Shown here: piece after piece, positions 12,008 to 22,997 of the stretch
Layout of the letters: each line of letters opens with the position of its first letter
Position numbering within the stretch: the first letter of the stretch is position 1
Source of the DNA: Symbiotaphrina buchneri
Taxonomy: Eukaryota; Ascomycota; Symbiotaphrinales; Symbiotaphrinaceae
DNA: 64,000 bases
NCBI GenBank assembly: GCA_001599915.1
Contig: BCIG01000016.1
Location: 372,001 to 436,000, forward strand
Reading direction: 5' to 3'
Notes under the pieces: model-generated
Told to the model about the DNA's origin: nothing
Database searches by the model: none
Seen by the model: only the letters and a program-made list of their open reading frames with translations
Made by a program: the position numbers and the translations under genes

Positions 12008-12991
12008 TGCGCCAGCAGGCGGGGGTGTGTGCGCGCAATGATGAGGTGATCAATCCTCCAAGGGCACCAAGGCCAAACGCCAGGGATGCTCGGCGTGGTC
12101 GGATTTCTGTTTCCGACAAGCCGAGGAGAGCTGTTTGTTGCCCGCACCCAACTTTGATGGAAACGATGGAAAGGAAATCCGAAAATCTACAATGTCACCA
12201 ATTTTACTCCATCTTGTACATGCGGGCAACTAGGCGGTCAGATTCAAAGTTATTGGAGAATTTATCCAGTAACAACTTCTGGGAGCAAGCTTGGTGGGCT
12301 CTGTAGCTGATTGCTCGAACCGATTCTTTGTGCTGGTCTCGCAGAAGTTGCTTGATGAGGGAGCGACTCAGGGCCGGGGACCGGTTCACCGGCGAGAGGG
12401 AGAGGCCGGTTTATCAGATGGTGTCAACCGCGCCAAGCAACAAGCAACAAGCAACAAGCAACAAGCAACAAGCAACAAGCAACAAGCAACAAGCAACAAG
12501 CAACAAGCAACAAGCAACAAGCACCGCGCACGGCGCACGGCGCATCGGGCAAGCCGGGGTTGATTGAAATTTATCGTAAGATGCCCGGCACGATTTCCTT
12601 AATAATCAACTGGAATTGGGAACGAAGAAAGCCGACAGCATACACCAGTACTCCAACCGTAGACCGCACTGTACCGAGAAATACCTTTTATCAGACATAT
12701 TCCACCAAGTCCCCCGTCAATTATTAACTCAACAACACCCCCTCCCTCCAGACTGAATTCAGATCTACTTCGTACGTCGGTCTCCGCCAGTTTCTTATCT
12801 GGCACGTATCATCGCCCGACTGCAAATCCGACAGCTGCATTAATTGTGCAGGAGGTGTCTGCGCTGCCCGGGCCCCGGAATTCACGCCCGTTGCGACCAA
12901 AAGCGCGCCCCTCCAACCTCAACCTCCACCTCCGCTTCTGCCTTCAATCCCACCTTCTTCAGACAATCCCCTCAACCTCTCTTCCCACACA
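12008..12991. promoter_or_regulatory. Divergent promoter of MED18 and KGD4
   Basis: A 984-bp spacer between two divergent ATGs. It contains a heptamer minisatellite (12434-12523) followed by short GCGCACG repeats (about 12525-12545). The stretch 12885-12990 is rich in C/T (many ACCTC and CTTC runs), typical of the pyrimidine-rich leader just before a fungal start codon. No gene seen. Confidence 0.55.
12434..12523. repeat. Heptamer minisatellite (CAAGCAA)n
   Basis: About 12.8 nearly perfect copies of CAAGCAA in direct tandem. Seven is not a multiple of three, so all frames read as Gln/Ala/Ser/Thr/Asn/Lys repeats; no coding role is supported. The near-perfect identity of the copies suggests recent slippage. 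Confidence 0.95.
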
Positions 12992-13454
12992 ATGCGTGCA
13001 ACAAGAATTCTCCGTCAGGCCGCTGCTCAGGCTCAGCATCGAACACCGATGATCAAATTCTTAGGTAGAAGATCGGTTCCAGGTACGATTGGCCTCGTCT
13101 GCTCGTAACCATCTCCATGGCGTGGCCCCCTGCTCACCTTTTCCGTGTTAAGAATCCGTTGACCACTCTCCACATCCGCACCCTGCCTCTCCCACACACA
13201 GTCTTCCGGAATCGTTCGCCGCCTATAGGCAGAAAGCTCAGCAGCATGGCCCTTTAAGCCACCGTCCACAACGCTCGTATTCCACCGTGGGCGGCACCAT
13301 CGGAGGGACGCCGGGCCGAGCATTGGGTCCCGTTGAGCCCGGAGAGGGGGAATATTTCGATCGAGATGACTTGCCGCCTAGATACAGGCGGACTCCCTTC
13401 ACCCAAGCCGAAATAGAAGCTATCGAGTCCGGCGGAGCGAGTCTCTTTGCATGA
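12992..13454 (+). CDS. KGD4: Kgd4/Ymr31, alpha-ketoglutarate dehydrogenase subunit
   Basis: Small mitochondrial protein once listed as a 37S ribosomal protein, now known to tether E3 to the alpha-ketoglutarate dehydrogenase core. Two exons, 12992-13082 and 13153-13454, with a 70-nt intron (GTACGA...TTAAG) give 130 residues. The N-terminus is a basic presequence (MRATRILRQAAAQAQHR) followed by the conserved MIKFLGRRSVP. After the intron comes HPHPASPTHSLPESF, and the C-terminal block DLPPRYRRTP...EIEAIESGGA is the family hallmark. The acceptor was fixed by phase and by restoring SVDHSPHPHPAS. Divergent from MED18. Confidence 0.85.
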
Positions 13455-14035
13455 TGCCCGGGATATCCCCAGTGCAATAGCGTTGCGGCAGATTTTAGCT
13501 TGCACACACACTCGATGGTCTATTCAAAAGCCTCTATTGTTGCATTTTGATTGTTTTCAATCAGTCGGATGGCGTCGGAGCAGGTTAAAGGAGGTAGTTT
13601 ACTTTGACTTGAAGCAATTGATGATCGCAGAAGACCGTGAGCGTTTATTTAAGATTTATCATATAAAGTCTCCACTGCTAGAAAGTCCAACACAAAGTAT
13701 GAACGTCCCCGTAGGCATAGAATCGGTTCTTTGAAAATGGTTAATTGTGTCTTTCTGTGAGAAGCCCAGCCCATCAGACGAGTCTGATTGGTCCCCACCT
13801 CCGTTCCCGCTTGTGCTACTACTCGAGGCGCAACCACAAACACTTGCATGTTCATTGTCTCGACGAAGGTGGTGCAATACATGGGAAGGTGACACTGTCA
13901 TCGGTATCGATCGTCAGCCAGGTGACTGGGTCTTCCGGTGGTGCCTCGCAAAAGTTAATATTGCGAATGGCTGCTGGGAGAGCACGTCATATATACTAGT
14001 ATTCTGCAGTGTTCAATCCTGTCCGAGATATACCG
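13455..14035. other. Intergenic, KGD4 3' flank and RUS promoter
   Basis: 581 bp with no gene supported. A short upstream part is AT-rich (3' UTR of KGD4). The bases before 14036 include TATATACTAGTATTCTGCAG at about 13990-14009, possibly a core promoter element; this is a guess from composition. Confidence 0.4.
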
Positions 14036-15920
14036 ATGGCTTCCACGTCTCAAGACGCTTTCGAAGTGCAGGAAAAGGACTACTCAGGAAATATTACTGC
14101 TACGTATCTTGAGACGAGGTCTTTGGAGACAGCCAATGGGCAACGGGTGGACGTGATTGTTCGTTTACCTGTTTCCATTGGCTACTCCTGTCCGATGTTA
14201 ATCTTGTCTCTCTCCAGCATCCAAGGACCAGTGCAGGATGGCAGAGTCTATTATACGTCTTCCTCCCTTCGGGATTTCCACATTCAGTGACCGAAGATTA
14301 CGTTGAGTCTGTGACCTTCTACATGCAGTTACCAATTGAACATGACGGACAAAATGTTTCCTGGGACTGTGGTCTGCCATTACTGACAACTGAGGTGTCT
14401 GATATAGATATCAGATCTACGTGAGTTACAACCTCCATCATCTCCTTGGTCACGTCTGGAATTGAGCCGCTCTCAGGACTCGCTTCAAGCCTTTTCCAGT
14501 TCCATCGCCGGCCTGCTCTCCTCTCGAGCTGTCTTGGAAGGTATTTCATTTAGCACTGTGTCATTGCTGACAAGACCCTAATAAACTTCCAGGTGTCGGT
14601 GTCGGGGATGCTTCAGCGTCACCAACGGCAGCTTTACTGCTATCTGTTTTGCAAGACAGCATGGGCCGTCTGGCGACCATTCTATTCGCCCACCGATTGG
14701 GGACGTCCCTAGAACCGGAATGCAAGATGTACCGATTTGCTGCCGACATCTTCAACGATGCAGCAATGTTCCTTGACTGCCTTTCTCCAGCAGTGTTTCC
14801 ACGACCGTTTCGTGTCCTGATACTGAGCTTCTCCAGTGTCCTCCGTGCTTTATGTGGAGTTGCTGCCGGTAGTGCCAAAGCTAGCCTCAGCGCTCATTTT
14901 GCTCGCTGGGGCAATTTAGGGGAGCTGAACGCTGTACGTATGGACTTATCCACCATTCTCTCCTTTTCTATCGAGCGGGCGTGATGGCAGCCCTCGACTC
15001 CTCGAGATATTTCAAATTCATACCAGCTTGCTTTTTGCGGTCTGATCCTGTTAAGGGAGGGCTGGCATGTCCTTAGCACCTAGACAGCAAATCAGACTTC
15101 AACTGGATCATACAGTCCTGACATAACTACAGAAGGATTCCAGCCAGGAGACGGTCATATCCCTACTGGGTATGTGGGTATGCACTGCCTTTTCACCGTC
15201 TGCTATCCACGTGGCTAAACAATAACACAGGCTGGCAGCTTTGTTGTAGCTCGGGTCTCATCTCCGTTGGCTACCTGGGCTTGCCTCCTCTTGTTGCTGA
15301 GCATACACCTTATTACCAATTTTGCCGCAGTCAAAGCTGTGCGTATGCATACCTTGAATCGTCAGCGTGCAAACCTGGTATTCTCCGAATTGGTTGAACG
15401 AGGGATCGCTCTGTCACCAGCTGCCGTCGCAAGGCGAGAGCGTATTTTCGAAAGAGACGGTGCCCTGCGTTGGCGAGGACAGGAATTGTTGGGCTTCTGT
15501 TACATTGGTGTGCCGGTAAAAGCAGTTCTGCAGACGCTGGCCCAGAGTCACTTCCAAACTGCTTCGGTGCGGACCATGGGCATCTCGTTGCGAAGTATAT
15601 GTGAAGTTTACAAGGACGAACAATACCTCCTGTGGCACGACCCAGCAAAGCACTGCAGTTGGATCATCTTGAAGGAAGGCGTATCAGGAATTTCTCTGTT
15701 AAAGGCTTGGAGCCACGCATTGATGGTTGCGCGACGGTCTATCGACGACAAGCAATCATCACGCGAAGAAACGGCCAAGGAGAGGCTCCAGTTTCTGCGC
15801 GAGACTCTGGAGCTGGTGAATTCCAGATTCAACGAGTACGTCGTTCGCCTCGCTGAGATTGGGTGGGATCTGGATGCAGTAGCATTGGAGACCCACTCAA
15901 GCAGAAGAGTAATCGTATAG
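14036..15920 (+). CDS. RUS family (DUF647) membrane protein
   Basis: Homologue of plant ROOT UV-B SENSITIVE proteins; the biochemical role of fungal members is unknown. Seven exons: 14036-14152, 14218-14306, 14408-14420, 14477-14540, 14593-14933, 15133-15177, 15231-15920; 452 residues. The family core reads FLPSGFPHSV, then EYQIYDSLQAFSSSIAG, then VGVGDASASPTAALLLSV, then NDAAMFLDCLSP, then LATWACLLLLLSIHLITNF. Exon 3 is only 13 nt and supplies part of EYQIY; it is bordered by AG and by a consensus GTGAGT. The first donor (14153) is a choice: GTTTAC ten bases on with a later acceptor also keeps phase. The exon 2 donor (GTCTGT) is weak. C-terminal about 200 residues are soluble and helical. 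Confidence 0.85.
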
Positions 15921-16136
15921 CAGCAAGATCCGCACGAAAGCAGATCCTCTGCTTACTTGCATGGAAGCTTGCGGAGTGGTGATGAGAGAGGATTACAACA
16001 GCAAAGGAACAGTTATTGGTGTCTTGATGTCGTCTTATAGCCAAGGTCCCCATGCAGTAAAAAGTAAACAAACTCCAGATAGCTGAAGCAACAGTAATAG
16101 CCGGGCGAGGCTTGAATTGGACCACCTAAGCAGTAA
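15921..16136. other. 3' flank of the RUS gene
   Basis: About 215 bp of non-coding DNA leading to the inverted-repeat element. The hexamer AAGCAG (16128-16133) recurs just past the other end of that element. Confidence 0.4.
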
Positions 16137-16599
16137 GGTACTCGGTATTGGCACCCCCCTGTTTTTGGTAACTGCACGCCTCTCTCATCTACAATCTGCA
16201 TCGTATTATATCTATCCGCATATCTCATTTATCTGCATCGTATAGTATCTATCTGTCCGTATATCAGCATCGTAGCCAGTCCAAATCGTATCTCATCTAT
16301 CCGGTTAATCTCCGTGACAGACAGATTGATCAACCAATAACCTGATCCAGGGCGACATATGTCAGATCTATCTGTGGATCTACGTCGTATCGTATCTTAT
16401 CATATCGTATCTATCTGGTTTATCTCTGTGATGGATGGACCGATTAATCGATCAATTGAGGTAGTCAAGGGCGCCATCTTATATCATGTTCACAAATCTA
16501 TCCGCATATCAAAGTGGGATTAATCTGCACGGTCCACGCTTCTTTGTACGAGAGGGGCGTGCAGTTACCAAAAACAGGGGCGTGCCATTACCGATTACC
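16137..16599. mobile_element. Candidate MITE (non-autonomous DNA transposon)
   Basis: The two ends are inverted copies of about 50 bp: the left end from 16137 and the complement of the right end from 16599 agree at all but about six positions, including the perfect 19-base core TTTTTGGTAACTGCACGCC. Between them lie about 360 bp of A/T-rich DNA full of TATCTATC/CGTATAT-like short repeats and no open frame, so it cannot move itself. AAGCAG is found just outside both ends (16128-16133 and 16600-16605), which could be a target-site copy if the left end begins three bases earlier. Family not determined; an element with a transposase and the same ends should exist elsewhere in the genome if this is right. 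Confidence 0.7.
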
Positions 16600-19341
16600 A
16601 AGCAGGAATTGGTAGTATTCCAGGTTCTCTTCACAGATGTCTTATAGATGGAAACAAGATCCCCTGACGAGGTGTTCGTTGCTCCTTCACTTAGTCACCA
16701 ACTCATCCAAATGCTCTGCAACGCCCCCAAAGAGCGAGCCCCTGAATACGTGTACAATGTGCTCAGAGAAGCTCATACAAAAAAGGGAGCTGCTAAAAGC
16801 GTCGGAATGTGTCGCAGCAGGCTCTGTTGAGTCGCGCCGGCACTGGTAGCCGAGGTTCTCCTGAGAGTTACGCTCGGATCCATCCGTCCCCGAGGAGGAA
16901 GTCTTCTAGAACGCACATAGATGCTTCTAGCGCCGTTCTACGCGCCTTCCAGAAGACACGCCAACACCTTCCCCCTGGCACCACAGAGTACAAGCTGCGA
17001 GTACCAGATCAACACGATAATTGCGTGAGCAGCTCATCCCGATGCTCTGTGACCGCGGACACTTTCCTCGCTGATCGGACTTGCATCAACTGCCGTACAG
17101 TGTCCACCTAACGGACTGTACACAATTGGGATCCGGTGGGAGCCTTGGATATCTACATCAAGCCAAGGTACTGCACCATTGCGACGATGACGGGTTGGAT
17201 GGTTGAAAGCAGCATGACTACGTTCAATGCTTGCAGCCGACGGGAATAAATAATGGATAATGATGGACGCACACACAAGTGCGCAAACTTACAAACGTCT
17301 GCATTCTATTACGGTACAATCGGCCAAGCCGGGGCTCGTAGAGCACTTTGGTAAGATATCAAAACTAGGAGAGAGAAGGTACGAAGGTAAGGTGGTGAAG
17401 ATTAGGGTACAGTACGGATAAAACACGCTAAGGAGGGTCAATCCCAGGTCAAATGGCAGCACTGTACCGGTATGATACGGAAGGTGAGAGATTCATTCGA
17501 TAAGCCCTACGGAAACGGCGTGTGATGGGGCAATACCTTCCTCATTTGAGTTCGGACCCAGGATGATCTCACCACGATGGCAGGCGACTGGTGGGACGAA
17601 ACACATAAGATGGACAGGGGTCGTCGAAAACAATACGTAAGGGAAAGGGAGTTTGGCAGGGGCCCAGGGGCGCGGATTCTCACTGCTATGGTACCTTGTA
17701 CGAATACGCTATCGACACGGCGCCCGGGTCGATGAGTTCGATGGAACTTGAGCTCTAAGTGGCTAGGCGGCCATGGCTAGACTGGTTTCAGCGAGCACCG
17801 TTTGAACACTCCTCTGCCTTCTCAGTTCTCTCCCCTTTTCTCCCAGCTGGGCGAACCTTACCAGACCCACAAATTCTCTTCACCGGAATCACCGAATCAT
17901 CACCATGCGATTCTGATTCGTTCAATGACTGACCACTGCGAGCCTGAGACTAGCCGGCAAGGGGCAGGTGGGGAATCTGGTGTGGTGCTGCAAGCAGCGA
18001 TGCGTGTGTGTTGCCAGCGCCCACCGTCGTCGCTGCTAGAAGCCGCCCAGCCCTTCTAGCACCATGATCTAGTTCTCTTCGGGTAAGGAGGCGTGCAGAC
18101 CCTGGTCGCAGAAGGCAAATGTTGGGCGCCGCTGGCCTTCTGGAAGGAAAACGTGCCTTCATCGCCTTGGGCTCCACGGCGCTAGCGGCGTACCAAGCCT
18201 TTCGTCGGCGCGCGTCGCTGGCACTTGTCGGTCTCCCAAAGTCCCCTTACCACCACACACCGTCACCTCCTGCCCGCCCACTCCCTTACGAAGATGGTAA
18301 GGGTCGCCAGCTAAGTCAGGTAGGCGGGCCAGGCTGTCGCAACTCGCAATGCTGCTCTGCTACCATCGTATCGTAAATGCCCCTAACAATCCACCCCAAT
18401 CATAATAATAGTACGAGATAGATACCCGTACCGACTACCATTCAGGCTACGACCGACTTGGGAGTAGACAGGAGCGACCAGCGGATGCGGATGACCAACT
18501 CCTACACTTTCTCTACCTACCTTACCTTACCTTACCTTACCTACTACTCACTACCTACTCTTACGCTACCACTACGAACGATCCGGCCACTCTCTACTCC
18601 TCGTCTCTTGTTGTCATCGTTGCCTGCCATTCCGCATTCTCCTTTTCTTTCTCCTTCACACGTATCATCATTCTGGTCATCAACATCTGCTGTCACCGGC
18701 GTATTGTCCATTCAGCAGCATTCTCACCTACTGCAGCATTCCGAGTCCTCCGTCCGTGCACATCGACACTTTGACGGCAATTCCTGGTGGTAACCCTTCA
18801 CTTTCCTCTCCTATACGACCGGTTCACTCGACGTCGGTCTCGTCTCTCTCTTTGCCCCGGCTGCCAAACGAGAGCGAGAGGGATTCTGCACGAAGGCGCT
18901 GTTGTTTGGCTCACCGTGCGCGTTGACTTCCACACCTCGGGTGCGCTTGCCAGGTTACACGGCAGAACCGTTAGCTGCAAAGGGAGGAGAAAGGGTTGAC
19001 ATTCGAGACGGCCGTTGACAGCTGCGGGTGCCTGCAGGGCAGACAAAGGAAAATCAGAGACAGGCTGTTTGGACCGGACACCGACAGTCCCTGCCCTCTT
19101 AGGCAAGCAAGCTTCGCTGCTTTCATTGACGAATCCTGTGGCGTGTTGATCCCCTCTTCGATGCCATCGTTGGCCCAAACCGCGGCGGCTTCTTTTGTCA
19201 CTCCATAAATATCACCGTCTCTGCCGCGAAGGCGTGTCTTGGCTGGCATCCAAAAGAGCGTGCTTTTGACGAGTGTCGATCCCTTGGGTGGTGATCAAGG
19301 CTCGAAGGGAGGAGGACATTGGATTCTTTGGTTGTCGCGTC
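16600..19341. other. Gene-poor 2.7-kb stretch and long rgsA leader
   Basis: An ATG frame of 60 codons at 16648-16830 (starting METRSPDEVF) has plausible composition but no recognised domain and no clear splice partner; I do not call it. Bases 18516-18545 are a TTACC pentamer repeat. The last 800 bp are rich in C/T and CTCTCT runs and probably form a long promoter and 5' leader of the RGS gene, with several upstream ATGs. I see no RNA gene. Confidence 0.45.
18516..18545. repeat. TTACC pentamer microsatellite
   Basis: About five tandem copies of TTACC (CTACC at the edges) in the presumed leader region of the RGS gene. Confidence 0.8.
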
Positions 19342-20430
19342 ATGCTCGGACGAAAGGCCGACTCAGCGTTCCGCTTGACCCCGTCACCTCCGATAGATAC
19401 GTCTCCTAGGACGTCGTCGTCAAACGCTTCCGGCTGGGAGGAGGAAGAGGAGATGATGGCTACGGAGAACTACACCTATTCGCGCCCGCTCACGGTGACG
19501 ATACCATCAGGTCCTTACTGCCCACGGCGGCCTACGCTAGCAGAGATTCTCTCCAATAGAGCGCCACCGCCATGGACCCTGAGTGCTTTCATGGCCTATC
19601 TCTCTCAAAATCATTGCTTGGAGACGCTGGAGTTTACCATGGACGCATCCCGGTACAAGAAGCATTACAACAAAGTACTTTCTCGGCTCCCAGAGCTGGA
19701 CTCCGATTCGGCGCGCAAGGAGTCCGAGTACATCAAGATGTTATGGCGTAGGCTGGTGGATGCTTACATTAAGCCGAATGGCGCACGAGAAGTCAACATT
19801 CCCAGCGATGTGAGGAACAAGATACTATCTCATGGCACTGACCCCGACCCTCCGTCGCCTGATATCCTGGATCCTGCCGTGAAGAAGATTTACGATCTGA
19901 TGGACGAGTCAGTTTTGGTTCCTTTCTTGAACTCGGTGGCGTGCAATGGCCTCCGGTCGCCTTCTTTCTCTTGGACCGATCCTGGAGAGGACGGGTATAC
20001 GACGGCCAGCCTTGACGAGCGCCTGCTGCAACGGCAGCAACCTCGGCGGGACTCGTCTACACCCAACCCGGACTACCTCGCTGCGTCATCCTATCCGACA
20101 GGGTCCAGTTACAGCTCAAGGACCTCTGGTTCTTCAAACCTCGGTGCAGTGATGAGTCGAGGGGAACGGTCTACGGTGAATGTCTCAAGCGACCCTAGCC
20201 TTAGCAGTGACAGTCTGGTCGAGGATTCGGGAAGCGGAACGAGTCCGCCCAAGGAGCCAATGACCCCACCGAACACGCCACCCAGCAGTGATGCAGGAAG
20301 CCTGATGAGCCCCAGATCAAGGGGGGAGCAGACTTGGAAGAAGATGACCGCAAAAATGGGGTTCAAAAGGAGGTGCGCGACCGGCGGAGGTCAAGGTCAT
20401 TGTGGGAGTGAAGGCCGTCTGATGGGCTGA
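19342..20430 (+). CDS. rgsA: RGS-domain protein, RgsA type
   Basis: Regulator of G-protein signalling: speeds GTP hydrolysis by a heterotrimeric G-alpha subunit; in Aspergillus, RgsA acts on GanB and tunes stress response and conidiation. Single exon, 362 residues. The RGS domain spans about residues 63-200, beginning RPTLAEILSNRAPPPWTLSA and including the block FMAYLSQNHCLETLEFTMDA; LWRRLVDAYI and MDESVLVPFLNS follow. The C-terminal 140 residues are Ser/Thr/Pro-rich with TPPNTPPSSD, and the end is basic. The ATG at 19342 (MLGRKADSAF) was preferred over an upstream GTG in the same frame. The protein lacks DEP and membrane segments, which separates it from FlbA and RgsC types. Confidence 0.88.
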   Translation: MLGRKADSAFRLTPSPPIDTSPRTSSSNASGWEEEEEMMATENYTYSRPLTVTIPSGPYCPRRPTLAEILSNRAPPPWTLSAFMAYLSQNHCLETLEFTMDASRYKKHYNKVLSRLPELDSDSARKESEYIKMLWRRLVDAYIKPNGAREVNIPSDVRNKILSHGTDPDPPSPDILDPAVKKIYDLMDESVLVPFLNSVACNGLRSPSFSWTDPGEDGYTTASLDERLLQRQQPRRDSSTPNPDYLAASSYPTGSSYSSRTSGSSNLGAVMSRGERSTVNVSSDPSLSSDSLVEDSGSGTSPPKEPMTPPNTPPSSDAGSLMSPRSRGEQTWKKMTAKMGFKRRCATGGGQGHCGSEGRLMG

Positions 20431-21336
20431 GGAGGCGATTGGATGCTCCGGCTGAAGCGCCTCGGGCCCTAAATGCTTTCGAAAACATTTCCACTCAAGA
20501 ACATTACGGCCCGCGTGCAACATCAATCTCAAGGATGTGGTTGGCCAAGAAGCAGGCAAGCATGGAGGCACAATCATGACGGGTCATGTTCATCTTGCGC
20601 ACCAGCTCAACGACTGGATAGGCCTTGCAAACAGCATTACTGCCGTCGGTTGATCTTGGGCGGCTGGTCATGGGCATCACATCTAGCCAACAGCAGTTCA
20701 AGGAGCAGGGTGGTCTGTTCATAACTGAGGCTCACATGCATGGGGAAGGCTACGGCATTTCATGGGCGTTTGGGTTTTCTCTGTGATTTTGGCTATCCAC
20801 GAGGAGTACCAATTGGTAGCATTTCAAGGTTGTGGGTTTTCGGCGTTTCAGGGCAATTTGGCAGATGCCTGCATATGCCCGCACATGAGGGCAGGAAGAC
20901 ATTGAGCTGCGCAAAAGGCGTATCCAGCTCGATCATATATCATTGAATGTTGTATATACTACATACCACGCTTCCGGGCGGCCATAGGTGGCTGCTGAAT
21001 ACGACGGTGCTGGCAGAAGCACTTGTTCCGCCGACAAATCATGGTGTCCTAATAATAATTATGACTTGGGCGTACCTAGTGCTTACCTACTTTACGGAAG
21101 CGATGGAAATTTGGGCTTGTTGCCAACGATGTGTCACTCTTGCCTCGCCGCTTTGGCGGTGAGAGACAGTGGCCGCTTGGACCGCATCTCAGAGACAGAT
21201 TCCGGTGGCTGCTTAGGGGCCGCGAGCCAGAAAACTGTCAATGGGCTCTTGGACCGACTCCTTTGACCCTCTTACCCTTTTCTCTGATTTTCTCCTGCTG
21301 ACTGCTGCTGCGCTCGACGATTCACTAAGATTAGAG
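20431..21336. other. Intergenic between convergent genes
   Basis: 906 bp between the RGS stop and the stop of the minus-strand PTAR gene. No domain-bearing frame, repeat or RNA gene seen; probably two 3' UTRs and spacer. Confidence 0.45.
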
Positions 21337-22482
21337 TTACTGCCACGACTGACCACAGGCGTCCGGGCCGCCATGACCTTCGCTTTGCCAGTTCGCTTGG
21401 ATCCACCGCACGGCCCTTTGCACTGACAGTTGTCCCTGACCAGGCACGCTTGGGCATCCAGTCCGGCCTGCATCTGTTGCTGGCGTTGCCTCTCTCGCTG
21501 TCGGTTCGACCGTACCAGCTGCGTGCTGATTGAGCCTCATCTGTGCCTGAATCCTCTGCAGCATCTGTGCTCGTTCTTGCGCTGTGACAACAATCTCCCT
21601 GGATGCCAAAGCAACCTTGAGGAATGTCCAGAGCGACTCATTCTGATATCCATGCTCCAGGGCCAGTGCCAGCGCCGCTTCAGTGACGGACTTGTTCTCG
21701 GCCGTGTCGCTCATATTTGACAAGAGGAAAAGCAAGAATGACCACCCGGAAATGTCTCCTGGGTGCTGCCGGCACCACCCAAAGACCGCCATGATAGACC
21801 TGTGCACGTGCACGTGCAGGTTGTTTGCATCATCTCCGGTGTCGGCCCCTGGCGACATCACGGCAAACAATCGCCTTGCATAGGTCCACGCGTAGTAATT
21901 TCGGGGATGTTGCTCCCCCGCCTGCTGCACAAGCCTAAGCTCGGCATCCCAGAGATGAGGTGCCCTATCTGTAAAGGAAAGATCCTCGGCCTGCTGGGCT
22001 TTGGCGCGAATCTGCTGTTCCATCAGCCAGATGCGGTGATGCCATAGAGTGGGAGACTTTGTATGGCGATGGAGAGGAGATGTGAGCAGGGACTGTAGGA
22101 AGGCGAGCTGCTCTGCCAGAATTGTCCATGCAATGTCCAAACTATCCTGCTGTAGCGAACGCAGCAGACGACGTTTGAAGTAGTTTGCAGCAGTCAATTG
22201 CTCGGGATCCCAGAAGAGTACCACGGAAGCGGCAAGGGACATCTCAGCAGAATGAGAATGGTCAAGGCTAGACGACCTTGACTGATCAAAGAAATGCCCT
22301 CTGGCAATCAAAAAGGCCCCAAGGAGGGCTTTCTTCGTGATACCAAAACTGCGCCCATCCTCTAGACACTGTTGCGGCGTCGCGAGACTGGAAGACAGTA
22401 TCTCCAGTTCCATAACTTGTGCTCGATGCCTGTTGAAGAAAGAACATAGAGTCTCGTAGAAAACATGACCATCCGACTCCAT
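21337..22482 (-). CDS. Protein prenyltransferase alpha-repeat protein (PTAR1-like)
   Basis: Single exon, 381 residues. PTAR1 partners the Rab geranylgeranyltransferase beta subunit in animals to prenylate the SNARE Ykt6; fungal members are little studied. Two PPTA repeats are visible: TLWHHRIWLM near residue 146 and NYYAWTYARRL near 199, with the Trp-x-x-R spacing of the repeat; a third, degenerate one is at GDISGWSFLLFLLSN. N-terminal 60 residues resemble no known domain. The last 60 residues are Gln/Ala/Gly-rich and poorly conserved, so the true C-terminus might lie beyond an unrecognised intron. Start ATG at 22482 lies 516 bp from the divergent GET1 start. Confidence 0.75.
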   Translation of the reverse strand: MESDGHVFYETLCSFFNRHRAQVMELEILSSSLATPQQCLEDGRSFGITKKALLGAFLIARGHFFDQSRSSSLDHSHSAEMSLAASVVLFWDPEQLTAANYFKRRLLRSLQQDSLDIAWTILAEQLAFLQSLLTSPLHRHTKSPTLWHHRIWLMEQQIRAKAQQAEDLSFTDRAPHLWDAELRLVQQAGEQHPRNYYAWTYARRLFAVMSPGADTGDDANNLHVHVHRSIMAVFGWCRQHPGDISGWSFLLFLLSNMSDTAENKSVTEAALALALEHGYQNESLWTFLKVALASREIVVTAQERAQMLQRIQAQMRLNQHAAGTVEPTAREATPATDAGRTGCPSVPGQGQLSVQRAVRWIQANWQSEGHGGPDACGQSWQ

Positions 22483-22997
22483 GTTTATGGATCAAGGGAT
22501 GGTAACGTCAAACGCCCATCAAGTCAATGGACGGTGCGAATACCATCCTTCTTTGTTTAGAAAATACTCTCAGTTTCCGATTCTTATGGTATAGAAGCGG
22601 GACAGCGGGCACCAATGCACATCACCGACATGCTCAAATTGTGCATCAAGGCATGGGTCCAGCAAGCAAGCTCTGCCAGATCAGAAGATTGCTGCCAAGC
22701 CTGTTCGCAAAGCGAGCATCTCGTGCTTTTCGCCCGTTCTACAAGAACACGCCGTTGCCCAGGCTCGGTGAGATGCAGCCTCGCAGAATCTCACAGCTCA
22801 CAGGTGGTGCTGCAGCCGGATATCAAACGAATGACTAAGCCGCATGCGACCCGCGGCGCCGAGCTCAAGGGCCAGAGGGCTTCATCTGCGCTCGCCAAAG
22901 AGAGGATCCGGAATCTGTCAAAGCTGGAAAGAAGTCAGCAAGCAATTCACCTGCCTGCAATCTAATCAAGGTGAAGGGCGCTGCCAGTGGGAGTCAA
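22483..22997. promoter_or_regulatory. Divergent promoter of PTAR-like gene and GET1
   Basis: 515 bp between divergent ATGs. A 100-codon open frame on the plus strand (22527-22838) has no domain and no consistent splice; I regard it as chance. Confidence 0.5.

Noticed and set aside
12434-12523. Telomere-like repeat or CRISPR array
   Set aside because: The unit CAAGCAA is not TTAGGG-related and is internal; there are no spacers between units.
16648-16830. 60-codon frame beside the MITE (METRSPDEVF...)
   Set aside because: Plausible residues, but no homologue recognised, no splice partner and no domain; not enough to call a gene.
22527-22965. Overlapping plus-strand frames upstream of GET1
   Set aside because: No domain in either frame and no splice that joins them to GET1 in phase; promoter or leader more likely.
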